DNA of 34,826 nt from an uncultured Lachnospiraceae bacterium (GTDB lineage Bacteria; Bacillota; Clostridia; Lachnospirales; Lachnospiraceae): the NCBI GenBank assembly GCA_910589105.1, contig CAJUST010000008.1:66636-101461 (forward strand). The letters are read 5' to 3'. The notes under the pieces are model-generated. The model had not been told where the DNA came from. It searched no databases and saw only the letters and a list, made by a program, of their open reading frames with translations. This document shows positions 24,453 to 31,345 of this stretch, one piece after another; positions within the stretch are counted from its first letter, which is position 1, and every line of letters starts with the position of its first letter. The translations under genes were made by a program, and so were the position numbers.

Positions 24453-24541
24453 GGATAAAAAGAGATTACAAGTCCATTTGGACAAAAGTACAAATCCCCA
24501 GACCGTGTTGCATCACAGTTTGGGGATTCTTCTTGTTTTTT
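24453..24541 (+). ncRNA. Candidate small non-coding RNA, about 90 nt
   Basis: The unit is bounded by a good promoter ending at 24446 and an intrinsic terminator ending near 24541. The predicted transcript begins around GTGGATAAAAAG, has a small GTCC-ATTT-GGAC hairpin near 24473-24484 and ends in a strong terminator stem. The only frame in it starts at an ATG (24445) that overlaps the -10 box, so translation is unlikely. It matches no RNA family I know (not tRNA, 6S, SRP, tmRNA or RNase P by size and motifs). Intergenic position in a low-complexity island adds some doubt. Confidence 0.5.
24493..24541 (+). terminator. Intrinsic terminator of the candidate small RNA
   Basis: AATCCCCAGACCGTG (24493-24507), loop TTGCAT, CACAGTTTGGGGATT (24514-24528): a 15-bp stem with one G-T wobble and one mismatch. 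It is followed by CTTCTTGTTTTTT. The GC content of the stem stands out in the A+T-rich surroundings. Confidence 0.75.
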
Positions 24542-24840
24542 ATACTGGCAAAGCGTCTGGCAGGCTATTCCTATGGACACTAAATTCGGGAAATTTTCCC
24601 GTAAAGCTAATATTCATTTTTACTAACTGAAAAACATTTTATATCTTTTTTCGGTTTGAATATCTGCTTTCACGCAATTTTAAGTGTCATCCTTATCATG
24701 TTTCATTTTTAGCGTAGTAAGCTATAATATGTTTTTCATGTCTTATTCTAAATATGTTCTTTCATTTATGATGCCTTAATGTAATTTTTGAATGCGCTTA
24801 TTAATATTTGATATTCCGTATATTTGGTTTATATGATATA

Positions 24841-25108
24841 TGTTAAGATTGTATTTTATGTTATGTATTAAGATTATATTTGAATTTATGTATAGTAAGA
24901 TTACACTTGAATTTATGTATAGTAAGATTACGCTTGAATTTATGTATAGTAAGATTACGCTTGAATTTATGTTATAGTAAGATTACATTTGATGTTATAT
25001 ATATTTAGATTATATTTTATGTTATGTATATTAAGATTGTATTTGATGTTATGTATACTAAGCTTATATTTGAAATTTATTATCAAGTTAATATTTGATG
25101 TTTTGTAT
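24841..25108 (+). repeat. Degenerate tandem repeat, ten copies of ~27 bp
   Basis: Units begin AAGATT or a close variant at 24845, 24870, 24897, 24924, 24951, 24979, 25006, 25033, 25060 and 25085, so the period is 25-28 bp and mostly 27. A typical unit is AAGATTACGCTTGAATTT followed by ATGTATAGT. The central three copies (24897-24978) are nearly identical and the outer ones diverge, the usual pattern of expansion in the middle with decay at the edges. Copies abut without spacers. Confidence 0.85.
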
Positions 25109-25267
25109 ATTTTTAAGGTAGCGGTTTTAAATTTGATTTTATGTTTAGGGCGCTATTGATAGTTGGCTATATATTTTACAACAATAATTTTCTGGATATA
25201 ATTTAGAGTGATTTTTGGAACCTAGTGGAAATAACAGTTAGTGTGAAGTTTTATATAATTTTAAGCT

Positions 25268-25429
25268 TGTAGCTTAAGCTGTTTTTGAGATGGATTCGTA
25301 TTTTATTTGAACTGGTATAAATTTTTCTCTAAAATGAAAATTTGAATATGTAGTTTAAGATGTTTTTGGTATGGATTGGCATTAATTTTAACTGCTTAAA
25401 GTTTTTTGTGTTATGAAATTTTGAGGATA
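25268..25429 (+). repeat. Imperfect 81-bp direct duplication
   Basis: Copy 1 (25268-25348) and copy 2 (25349-25429) are adjacent. They share TGTAG.TTAAG.TGTTTTTG, ATGGATT, an AACTG word and an A+T-rich tail ending ATGAAA..TTTGA, about three quarters identical by eye with small indels. The period equals three 27-bp units, but the sequence is unrelated to the tandem array. Confidence 0.6.
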
Positions 25430-25495
25430 TTATGTTAATTTAATATTGACATTTATTAACAGTTGAAATTATGCTAAATTAAGGAGCTTTCTTAT

Positions 25496-25597
25496 TTGGA
25501 AGTTTTGTTGGGGTTATATATTGTTAGTTTAATAGTTGTTTTTGTGGAGTTGATAGGATTAGGAATTGTTTTTTGTAATTTTACTTTTATCGTTTGA
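25496..25597 (+). CDS. Possible 33-residue hydrophobic peptide
   Basis: A TTG-initiated frame whose product starts MEVLLGLYIVSLIVVFVELI and is hydrophobic throughout, with a single predicted membrane span. AAGGAG at 25481-25486 lies 9 bases before the TTG, a good spacing. T-rich DNA produces hydrophobic frames by chance, the start is not ATG, and no clear promoter fits upstream (TTGACA at 25446 has no good -10 at 17 bases). It precedes the lipoprotein gene by 43 bases. Treat as a possibility only. Confidence 0.25.
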   Translation: MEVLLGLYIVSLIVVFVELIGLGIVFCNFTFIV

Positions 25598-25640
25598 ATG
25601 TTTTTTTGGATTGATTTTTGATGAAAGAGAAGGGTATTTT

Positions 25641-26897
25641 ATGATGAAGTATGGACGTAATAGAGGAATGCTTACGGTTTTTGCGTTTTTTATGTTTTCG
25701 ATGTTTTCTATGTTGTTTTCTGGGTGCGCGATAAGTGAAAGGGAAAGTGTGGATATGGGGGAGGTGAAAATGGAGGAGGTTTCCAGTCAGAAAATGGAAC
25801 AGACGGGGGAGGTTTCTGATAAGGATATAAAGTTGGAATTTTTGCAGGAGGATACTGGCGTTGAAGATACTCAGGAAGCGGGATCTGATTTTGATGAGAT
25901 AAAGAAACAGTTTGGTGAAAACTGCATTTCGGATCAGACGTTTGAAGTGGAATTGAGTGAGTTTCAGGGAAAAGTGTATTTTGTTCCGTTTCTGCCGTCT
26001 TCTCAGGATGGGGAGTTTTCTATGCAGATTATTCAAGATGGGGAGGTTTTAGAGGAGATTCGGGCATATGTTCCGGAAAGGCTTAAAGAGGAATCTTTTA
26101 AGAGTTTAGACGCTGTTTCTTTTTATGATGTGAATTATGATGGAAATACGGATCTTGTCTTGATAGAGACATATGGAAATTTTATGTTTACGGCTGTTTA
26201 TTATGGGGGTTCACTGGAAGATGGGCAGAATGGATATTTTAATATACAAGAGCAGCTATCTGAGAATTTATCGAATCAAGTGGAGCCGTTGTCGATACCA
26301 AAAATTCGCGAGTGTCTTTCAAATGGAAAGAAGAATGGTGAGTTTTCTTGTTATCAGGAAGCGTTTGAAGCGGTTGCAAAGTTGTGTGAATTGGAATCTG
26401 AGGATAGGCAGAAATTTAGCCTTATTTATTTTGATGAGGACGAAATACCGGAACTTGCCACTGGGGTTTTAGGATATTCCGCTAGTTTGTATTTGTACCG
26501 TGATGGAAAAGTGTATATGCTGATGGATCGCTGGCCTTATGGAGCAATGGGGAATACAGGGTATGAGTATGTTCCACGGAAAAACAGTCTAAGGAACGAA
26601 AACAGCGATTTTGCGGGAGCAATACATTATACGACTTATATGTCGGTTGGGAGCAGGCTTACGTTGGATATTGTTGCGGAGATTGAAACGTTTCTTTTTG
26701 ATGATGTGAACCAAAATGGGATTCCGGATGAAGATGAGATGGAGTCGCTTGGCAATTATTCTGTGAGTTATATTGATGGGAAAAAAGCTGCGGACGAAGA
26801 ATGTCAGGCTTATCAGGCAGGCGAATATGAATTTATGGATTTGACGATGGGGTTTGAGGAATTATTGGAAAAATTACAGGAAAAGGCACAGGAGTAG
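25641..26897 (+). CDS. Acidic lipoprotein with EF-hand-like Asp motifs, function unknown
   Basis: A 418-residue predicted lipoprotein. The signal peptide MMKYGRNRGMLTVFAFFMFS runs into a lipobox (FSGC, Cys29), followed by an acidic, Glu-rich linker to about residue 90. Three Asp-rich loops follow: FYDVNYDGNTDLVLIE (161-176), YFDEDEIPELA (263-273) and DDVNQNGIPDEDEME (354-368). These resemble calcium-binding or FG-GAP-like loops in clostridial surface lipoproteins. The start is the ATG at 25641, because GAAGGG lies 7 bases upstream and the signal peptide begins there; an upstream TTG at 25566 would add 25 unrelated residues. The M15 peptidase gene follows after 6 bases, so the pair is an operon. 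Cannot be assigned a function. Confidence 0.75.
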   Translation: MMKYGRNRGMLTVFAFFMFSMFSMLFSGCAISERESVDMGEVKMEEVSSQKMEQTGEVSDKDIKLEFLQEDTGVEDTQEAGSDFDEIKKQFGENCISDQTFEVELSEFQGKVYFVPFLPSSQDGEFSMQIIQDGEVLEEIRAYVPERLKEESFKSLDAVSFYDVNYDGNTDLVLIETYGNFMFTAVYYGGSLEDGQNGYFNIQEQLSENLSNQVEPLSIPKIRECLSNGKKNGEFSCYQEAFEAVAKLCELESEDRQKFSLIYFDEDEIPELATGVLGYSASLYLYRDGKVYMLMDRWPYGAMGNTGYEYVPRKNSLRNENSDFAGAIHYTTYMSVGSRLTLDIVAEIETFLFDDVNQNGIPDEDEMESLGNYSVSYIDGKKAADEECQAYQAGEYEFMDLTMGFEELLEKLQEKAQE

Positions 26898-26903
26898 GAG
26901 AGA

Positions 26904-27839
26904 ATGGATATAAAGTGGATTCGGTATGGAGTGAGTTTTCTTATTGTGGGGATTGTTGGGCTTTTTTTGTTTTTGTTTGGGCTTTCTACTGGTGAGGAGT
27001 GGGAAGATTCCAAACAGTTGGTCCAGCAGACGGAAACTTTAGGACAACTGTCAAAAGATTCAGATTCAGTGAATACGGAAATGGATGCGGCGGAGACGGG
27101 TTCCAATTCAGGAATGAAAGACACGGAAACGGAGAAAACAGGCGGCAAAACTGCGGCGGAAGCGGCGGCTATGGAAAAGGAAAGCCAAAGGATTTTATCG
27201 CTTTCTGCGGGAGAATTAGCGGCGGAGGGCATTGCGCCGTATGAATGGCTTCAGACGATGTTTTTTGCGGAAGAAATCGGCGATTCTGTGTTTGCCCGCA
27301 TAAATGGATTATCCTATACGGAAAATGACGCTATTTCATTGGGGGAATTATCGTATCTGCGTATGCTGCACTATGGTGTAGATGGAAATACTTATGTGGG
27401 CGAAATGATTGTAAATCATAAAATTGCGGAGAAGGTTCTTGAAATTTTCCGGACATTGTATGAAAACCGGTATCCAATAGAAAGAATGGTTTTGATTGAT
27501 GCATATGGGGCATCGGACGAAGCTTCTATGAATGATAACAATACATCTGCGTTTAATTACCGGACGATTTCCGGCAGCAGTAAGCTGTCGAACCATAGTT
27601 ATGGATTGGCGGTTGACTTAAACCCAAAGTATAACCCTTATGTCAAAACGGCATCGGACGGCAGCGTTTTTTGCCAGCCTGAGAGCGGGATTGCTTATGC
27701 AGACCGTTCGAAAGAGTTTGATTATAAAATTGACACGGAGGATCTGGCGTACCAGCTTTTTACGCAGGCAGGTTTTATCTGGGGCGGTAGTTGGAAAAGC
27801 GTTAAGGATTACCAGCATTTTGAATTTCCTCAAACATAA
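26904..27839 (+). CDS. Membrane-anchored M15-family peptidoglycan peptidase
   Basis: A 311-residue protein with an N-terminal membrane anchor (about 7-28), an acidic low-complexity linker (about 30-95) and an extracytoplasmic zinc peptidase domain. The metal site is visible: SNHSYGLAVDLNP supplies H231 and D238, and KDYQHFEF supplies H305. GGSWKSVKDYQHFE matches the M15C/CwlK-like type (L-Ala-D-Glu or related endopeptidase) as well as VanY-like D,D-carboxypeptidases, so the exact bond cut is uncertain. It follows the lipoprotein gene after 6 bases with a TAGGAGAG site. Its last 38 bases overlap the 3' end of the convergent apbE. Confidence 0.85.
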   Translation: MDIKWIRYGVSFLIVGIVGLFLFLFGLSTGEEWEDSKQLVQQTETLGQLSKDSDSVNTEMDAAETGSNSGMKDTETEKTGGKTAAEAAAMEKESQRILSLSAGELAAEGIAPYEWLQTMFFAEEIGDSVFARINGLSYTENDAISLGELSYLRMLHYGVDGNTYVGEMIVNHKIAEKVLEIFRTLYENRYPIERMVLIDAYGASDEASMNDNNTSAFNYRTISGSSKLSNHSYGLAVDLNPKYNPYVKTASDGSVFCQPESGIAYADRSKEFDYKIDTEDLAYQLFTQAGFIWGGSWKSVKDYQHFEFPQT

Positions 27840-28827
27840 CAGTGTCCCCAATGCCGGAAGAACAGTGGAATTGATTGTCTTTTGTTATAAAAATGGCTTC
27901 TGCGCCGTTTGTGTTTTCAATTAGTTCCATGCCGCCCTCTAATCCGAGGGAAAAACAGACAGTGCTTAGTCCGTCTCCGTCTACGGAGTTTTTGCAAATA
28001 ATGGTTACGCCTAAAAGATCGTTTTCATATGGGGCGCCTGTGGCGGGGTTTAGGATATGATGGTAAATGGCGTCGTCTAGTTTAAAATACCGCTCATAAA
28101 TGCCGGAGGAAACGACTGTTTCTGACTGCACTTCCACGATGGCGCCAGCTTCGCCCTGTGCGGCAAAAGGTTTCTGGATGCCGATGCGGTAGTTGGAACC
28201 GTCTGGTTTTGGGCCAATGCAGAGTACGTTTCCGCCCAGATTAATTGTGCCGGAGGAAACGCCGTTTTTATTTAAAAATGCTTTCATCTGATCTGCAATG
28301 TAGCCTTTTGCTATGCCGCCTAAATCGATCGCGGCGTCTGGGTTTTTAAGCTGCACATTGTTTCCGTCAATCAGGATTTTTTTGTAGTCTATGGAACTTA
28401 CGGCCTGCGCGATTGCTTCTGGTTCGGGAACAGATGCGTTTTGGCGGTCGGAAAAATCCCAGAGTGACGAGAGTTTTCCGATTGTAATGTCAAAACCGCC
28501 GTTGCTTAATTTGCAGTATTCTAATCCTTTTTTCAGCAGTGTAATTGTTTCTTCGCGCACTTCCACAGGCTTTCCTTTTGCTCGGTTGATTTTTGAAATA
28601 TCACTGTCAGGAAGCGTTGCGCTGAACATGGATTCGTATTTTTCGGCTAGGGAAAAACAGTCCTCTAAGAGAGATTCATCGTTGCTGTCATAGAGGGTGA
28701 CGGTGATTACTGTGTCAAAAAAGAATCCGGTTTTCGTCAGTGGATTCGACGACGGGGGGACGCATCCAAAGAAAAAGTTTATGAATAATAGGAAATAGAG
28801 CAATCGTATCGTTTTTATCTTTTTCAT
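27802..28827 (-). CDS. apbE: FAD:protein FMN transferase (ApbE), lipoprotein
   Basis: A 341-residue enzyme that links FMN from FAD to Thr/Ser in S/TGAT motifs of exported or membrane proteins such as RnfD and RnfG. The signal peptide ends in a lipobox (FFGC, Cys22). Conserved blocks: FFDTVITVTLYD, GGFDITIGKLSSLWDF, AIDLGGIAKGYIAD, INLGGNVLCIG, HHILNPATGAP and VDGDGLSTVCFSLG (the Mg/FAD-binding DALSTA-like loop). The start is the ATG at 28827, because AAAGGTG lies just before it and a signal peptide begins there; an earlier frame to 28878 covers the promoter. Its own promoter lies immediately upstream. Both Rnf flavin subunits in this window carry its target motif. Confidence 0.94.
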   Translation of the reverse strand: MKKIKTIRLLYFLLFINFFFGCVPPSSNPLTKTGFFFDTVITVTLYDSNDESLLEDCFSLAEKYESMFSATLPDSDISKINRAKGKPVEVREETITLLKKGLEYCKLSNGGFDITIGKLSSLWDFSDRQNASVPEPEAIAQAVSSIDYKKILIDGNNVQLKNPDAAIDLGGIAKGYIADQMKAFLNKNGVSSGTINLGGNVLCIGPKPDGSNYRIGIQKPFAAQGEAGAIVEVQSETVVSSGIYERYFKLDDAIYHHILNPATGAPYENDLLGVTIICKNSVDGDGLSTVCFSLGLEGGMELIENTNGAEAIFITKDNQFHCSSGIGDTVMFEEIQNAGNP

Positions 28828-28849
28828 ATCGGCACCTTTTTTGCTTTCT

Positions 28850-28878
28850 ATTATAGTGGAATCTCCTTGACATGGCAA
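28850..28878 (-). promoter_or_regulatory. Sigma-A-type promoter of apbE
   Basis: On the minus strand TTGCCA (28878-28873), a 17-base spacer and a perfect TATAAT (28855-28850), 23 bases before the apbE start codon. Confidence 0.8.
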
Positions 28879-28902
28879 TCTGTATGATCAGGAATTTTTT
28901 CG

Positions 28903-28931
28903 TTGTAAAATGAAACGAAGAATGCTAAAAT
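28903..28931 (+). promoter_or_regulatory. Promoter of metF, extended -10
   Basis: TTGTAA (28903-28908), 17-base spacer, TGC-TAAAAT (-10 at 28926-28931). It is divergent from, and 24 bases away from, the apbE promoter, without overlap. AAGGTGG precedes the metF ATG at 28964. Confidence 0.75.
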
Positions 28932-28963
28932 AAATTCCAAATAAAATTTTAGAAGGTGGACAA

Positions 28964-29830
28964 ATGAAAATATCGGATATTTTAAAAGAAGGAAAAGTGG
29001 GCATTTCCTGTGAGCTGTTTCCGCCCAAAATTGGAAGTCAGTTAAATAATGTAAAGGAAGTCGTGAGGGAAATGGCTTTGCTGCGACCGTCCTATATGAG
29101 CATTACATATGGAGCGACCGGAGGCACAAGTGAGTATACGGCCGACATTGCCAATGAGATAAAAAATGTGAATCATATTCCGGCGCTTGCGCATTTGACT
29201 TGTGTTTCTTCTACCAGAGAAAAGGTGCGTTCCGTGATTGAGCGGCTAAAACAGGATAAAATTGAAAATATTCTGGCGCTTCGCGGGGATATTCCAAAGA
29301 ATGCGGATTTTCCCTTGCCGAATCAGTATAAATATGCGAGTGAATTAATTTATGACATTAAAAGCCAAGGGGATTTTTGCATTGGCGGGGCTTGTTATCC
29401 GGAGGGGCATCCGGAAGCGAAATCTATGAATGATGATTTAATCCATTTAAAAGAAAAAGTGGACGCTGGCTGTGATTTTTTAACGACCCAAATGTTTTTT
29501 GACAATAATATTTATTATAATTTTATGTATAAAGCATTACAGAAAAATATTCATGCGCCAATAATTGCAGGCATAATGCCCGTGACGAAAAGTTCCCAGA
29601 TAAAGCAGATTATTTCTTTGTCTGGAAATATGGTTCCTCCAAGGTTTAAAGCGATTGTAGACAGGTTTGCGGATTATCCGGCCGCTATGCGGCAGGCAGG
29701 CATTGCATATGCGACGGAACAGATTATAGATTTAGTCGCGAACGGAGTAAACCATATTCATATTTATACAATGAATAAACCGGACGTTGCAGGGGCGATT
29801 CTGAATAATCTGTCGGAAATTATAAATTGA
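28964..29830 (+). CDS. metF: Methylenetetrahydrofolate reductase
   Basis: A 288-residue FAD-dependent TIM-barrel enzyme reducing 5,10-methylene-THF to 5-methyl-THF for methionine synthesis, or in the methyl branch of the Wood-Ljungdahl pathway. Blocks: ISCELFPPK with the catalytic Glu17, SITYGATGGTSEYTADIA, PALAHLTCVSSTREKV, LALRGDIPKNADF, CYPEGHPEA, TTQMFFDN and IIAGIMPVT. The length is the short MetF type without the eukaryotic regulatory domain. No metV-like partner is next to it. dtd follows after ~20 bases, probably in the same transcript. Confidence 0.94.
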   Translation: MKISDILKEGKVGISCELFPPKIGSQLNNVKEVVREMALLRPSYMSITYGATGGTSEYTADIANEIKNVNHIPALAHLTCVSSTREKVRSVIERLKQDKIENILALRGDIPKNADFPLPNQYKYASELIYDIKSQGDFCIGGACYPEGHPEAKSMNDDLIHLKEKVDAGCDFLTTQMFFDNNIYYNFMYKALQKNIHAPIIAGIMPVTKSSQIKQIISLSGNMVPPRFKAIVDRFADYPAAMRQAGIAYATEQIIDLVANGVNHIHIYTMNKPDVAGAILNNLSEIIN

Positions 29831-29852
29831 TTTATGGGTGGAGGAGGGAAGT

Positions 29853-30299
29853 ATGCGTTTTTTGATACAGCGTGTAAACCATGCGCAAGTTACGGTTTTA
29901 GATGAAACAGCGGGGCGGATTCAAAAAGGCTTTTTGGTTCTGATTGGAATTTCAGAAAACGACACGAAAGAGACGGCGGACAAACTGATTCGGAAATTGT
30001 TAAATTTGAGAATCTTTGAAGATAAGGAAGGGAAAACGAATTTATCTTTAAAAGATGTGGAGGGAAGCCTGCTTTTGGTTTCCCAGTTTACCCTTTACGC
30101 AGACTGCAAAAAGGGGAACCGCCCCTCTTTTACGAATGCAGGCAGCCCTGATTTGGCAAAGTCTTTGTATCAGTATATTATAAGCCAGTGCCGTGAGTTT
30201 GGGTTTGCCGTTGAGACGGGCGTGTTTGGGGCGGATATGAAAGTGGAGCTTGAGAATGACGGGCCGTTTACGGTTTTATTAGATTCAAAAGAATTATAA
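29853..30299 (+). CDS. dtd: D-aminoacyl-tRNA deacylase
   Basis: A 148-residue cytoplasmic proofreading enzyme that hydrolyses D-aminoacyl-tRNAs. MRFLIQRVNHAQVTV at the start, LLVSQFTLYADCKKGNRPSF in the middle (the SQFTLYAD motif) and LENDGPFTVLLD at the end (the GP motif that enforces D-chirality) are complete. The start is the ATG at 29853, because GGAGGAGGG lies just upstream; the in-frame ATG-free extension from 29838 overlaps that site. The length matches the family. Confidence 0.95.
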   Translation: MRFLIQRVNHAQVTVLDETAGRIQKGFLVLIGISENDTKETADKLIRKLLNLRIFEDKEGKTNLSLKDVEGSLLLVSQFTLYADCKKGNRPSFTNAGSPDLAKSLYQYIISQCREFGFAVETGVFGADMKVELENDGPFTVLLDSKEL

Positions 30300-30435
30300 A
30301 AAGGCAGGACATGCTAATGCCGCGTACAGCCAAAACAAGGCGTTAAAAGCGAATGGGACGCAGGCGTGTCTGTATGGAATCCGGTTTCACTTCTGCCGCG
30401 TTTCGCATAAACTAAAAGAAAAGGCACAAAATGCG

Positions 30436-31314
30436 ATGAATCAAGTTCGGAAAAAATTAAGGGCGGAATATGCGCATGAAAGGGGAATCACAGGCAAAGG
30501 GATCACAGTGGCCATTATGGATACGGGGATTGCCCCACATCCAGATTTTGGCGGCCGTATTGTAAATTTCCGTGATTTTACGCAAGGACGGGCGCGTATG
30601 TATGACGATAACGGACATGGATGCCACGTTGCGGGAATTATCGGCGGAAACGGCAGAATGAGCAGGGGGACTTATGCCGGAATGGCGCCGGAGTGCAATC
30701 TTTTTGCGATGAAAGTGTTAGACCGTAAAGGGAATGGCAATACGGAACAGGTGTTAAGCGCGATTGACTATGTAATCGAAAACAGAGAAAAGTACGAAAT
30801 CAGAATTTTAAATATTTCTGTCGGTATGCTGCCTACCGCGGACGAGGCGGAAAAAGAACATCTTATGCAGGCGGTGCAAAAAGCATGGAATAGCGGCATT
30901 ATTGTTGTGGCGGCGGCAGGCAACAACGGGCCGAAAGAAAACAGCGTTACCATTCCCGGCCAATGCAAAAGCATTATCACTGTTGGGAGCATTGACGATT
31001 ATATGACGCAGGGCAAAGGGCTTCACAATGGTTACAGCGGCAGGGGGCCAACGGAATGCTGCGTAGTAAAACCGGAAATTTTAGCGCCTGGAACAGCAAT
31101 AAGAAGCTGCTCCAGACGGAACAGCTACGAAATCAAAAGCGGGACGTCCATGTCAGCTCCCATTATCTCAGGCGCAATCGCGCTTCTTTTACAAAAATAC
31201 CCAAACCTTACCCCTGCCCAGACGAAACTCAGGCTGTATGAACGGGCGGTTGTTTTAAAAGAAGCGGGAGAAAGAGAGTATTGGGGAGTTGTATATTTAG
31301 ACCGTCTGTTATAA
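30436..31314 (+). CDS. Subtilisin-like S8 serine peptidase, probably intracellular
   Basis: A 292-residue subtilase with a complete triad: D29 in VAIMDTGIAPHPDF, H61 in DDNGHGCHVAGIIGG, and S238 in SGTSMSAPIISGAIAL. The oxyanion Asn163 is in VVAAAGNNGPKENS. No signal peptide and no prodomain of normal size: the catalytic domain starts about 20 residues in, as in intracellular serine proteases of Firmicutes. The ATG at 30436 has only a poor ribosome site (AAAAGG about 13 bases upstream). The same frame is open upstream to 30300 and beyond without an ATG, GTG or TTG. It follows dtd by 136 bases and precedes cls by 31. Confidence 0.9.
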   Translation: MNQVRKKLRAEYAHERGITGKGITVAIMDTGIAPHPDFGGRIVNFRDFTQGRARMYDDNGHGCHVAGIIGGNGRMSRGTYAGMAPECNLFAMKVLDRKGNGNTEQVLSAIDYVIENREKYEIRILNISVGMLPTADEAEKEHLMQAVQKAWNSGIIVVAAAGNNGPKENSVTIPGQCKSIITVGSIDDYMTQGKGLHNGYSGRGPTECCVVKPEILAPGTAIRSCSRRNSYEIKSGTSMSAPIISGAIALLLQKYPNLTPAQTKLRLYERAVVLKEAGEREYWGVVYLDRLL

Positions 31315-31345
31315 AATAGGAAAAAAGACAAAGGAGACTGACCCG

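Larger units (their letters stand above)
24115..25640. other. A+T-rich, gene-poor island with repeats
   Basis: About 1.5 kb with no convincing gene on either strand and a base composition far more A+T-rich than the flanks, with T and G in excess on the plus strand. It contains a candidate small-RNA unit (24418-24541), a tandem repeat (24841-25108), an 81-bp duplication (25268-25429) and one short hydrophobic frame (25496-25597). Further imperfect echoes occur near 24160-24250, where two segments share TTTCAATT and GTTATGATTATT-like words. I see nothing else. Confidence 0.7.

Noticed and set aside
24445..24630. 61-codon plus-strand frame
   Set aside because: Its ATG overlaps the -10 box of a promoter, there is no ribosome site, and the frame runs through the terminator stem.
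24841..25108. CRISPR array
   Set aside because: Repeats abut without unique spacers, are degenerate, and no cas genes are present.
25641..26897. Dockerin or true EF-hand assignment for the lipoprotein
   Set aside because: The Asp loops are suggestive but irregularly spaced and not paired as in dockerins.
28828..28878. N-terminal extension of apbE
   Set aside because: This segment holds the -10 box and ribosome site; a lipoprotein signal begins at the ATG at 28827.
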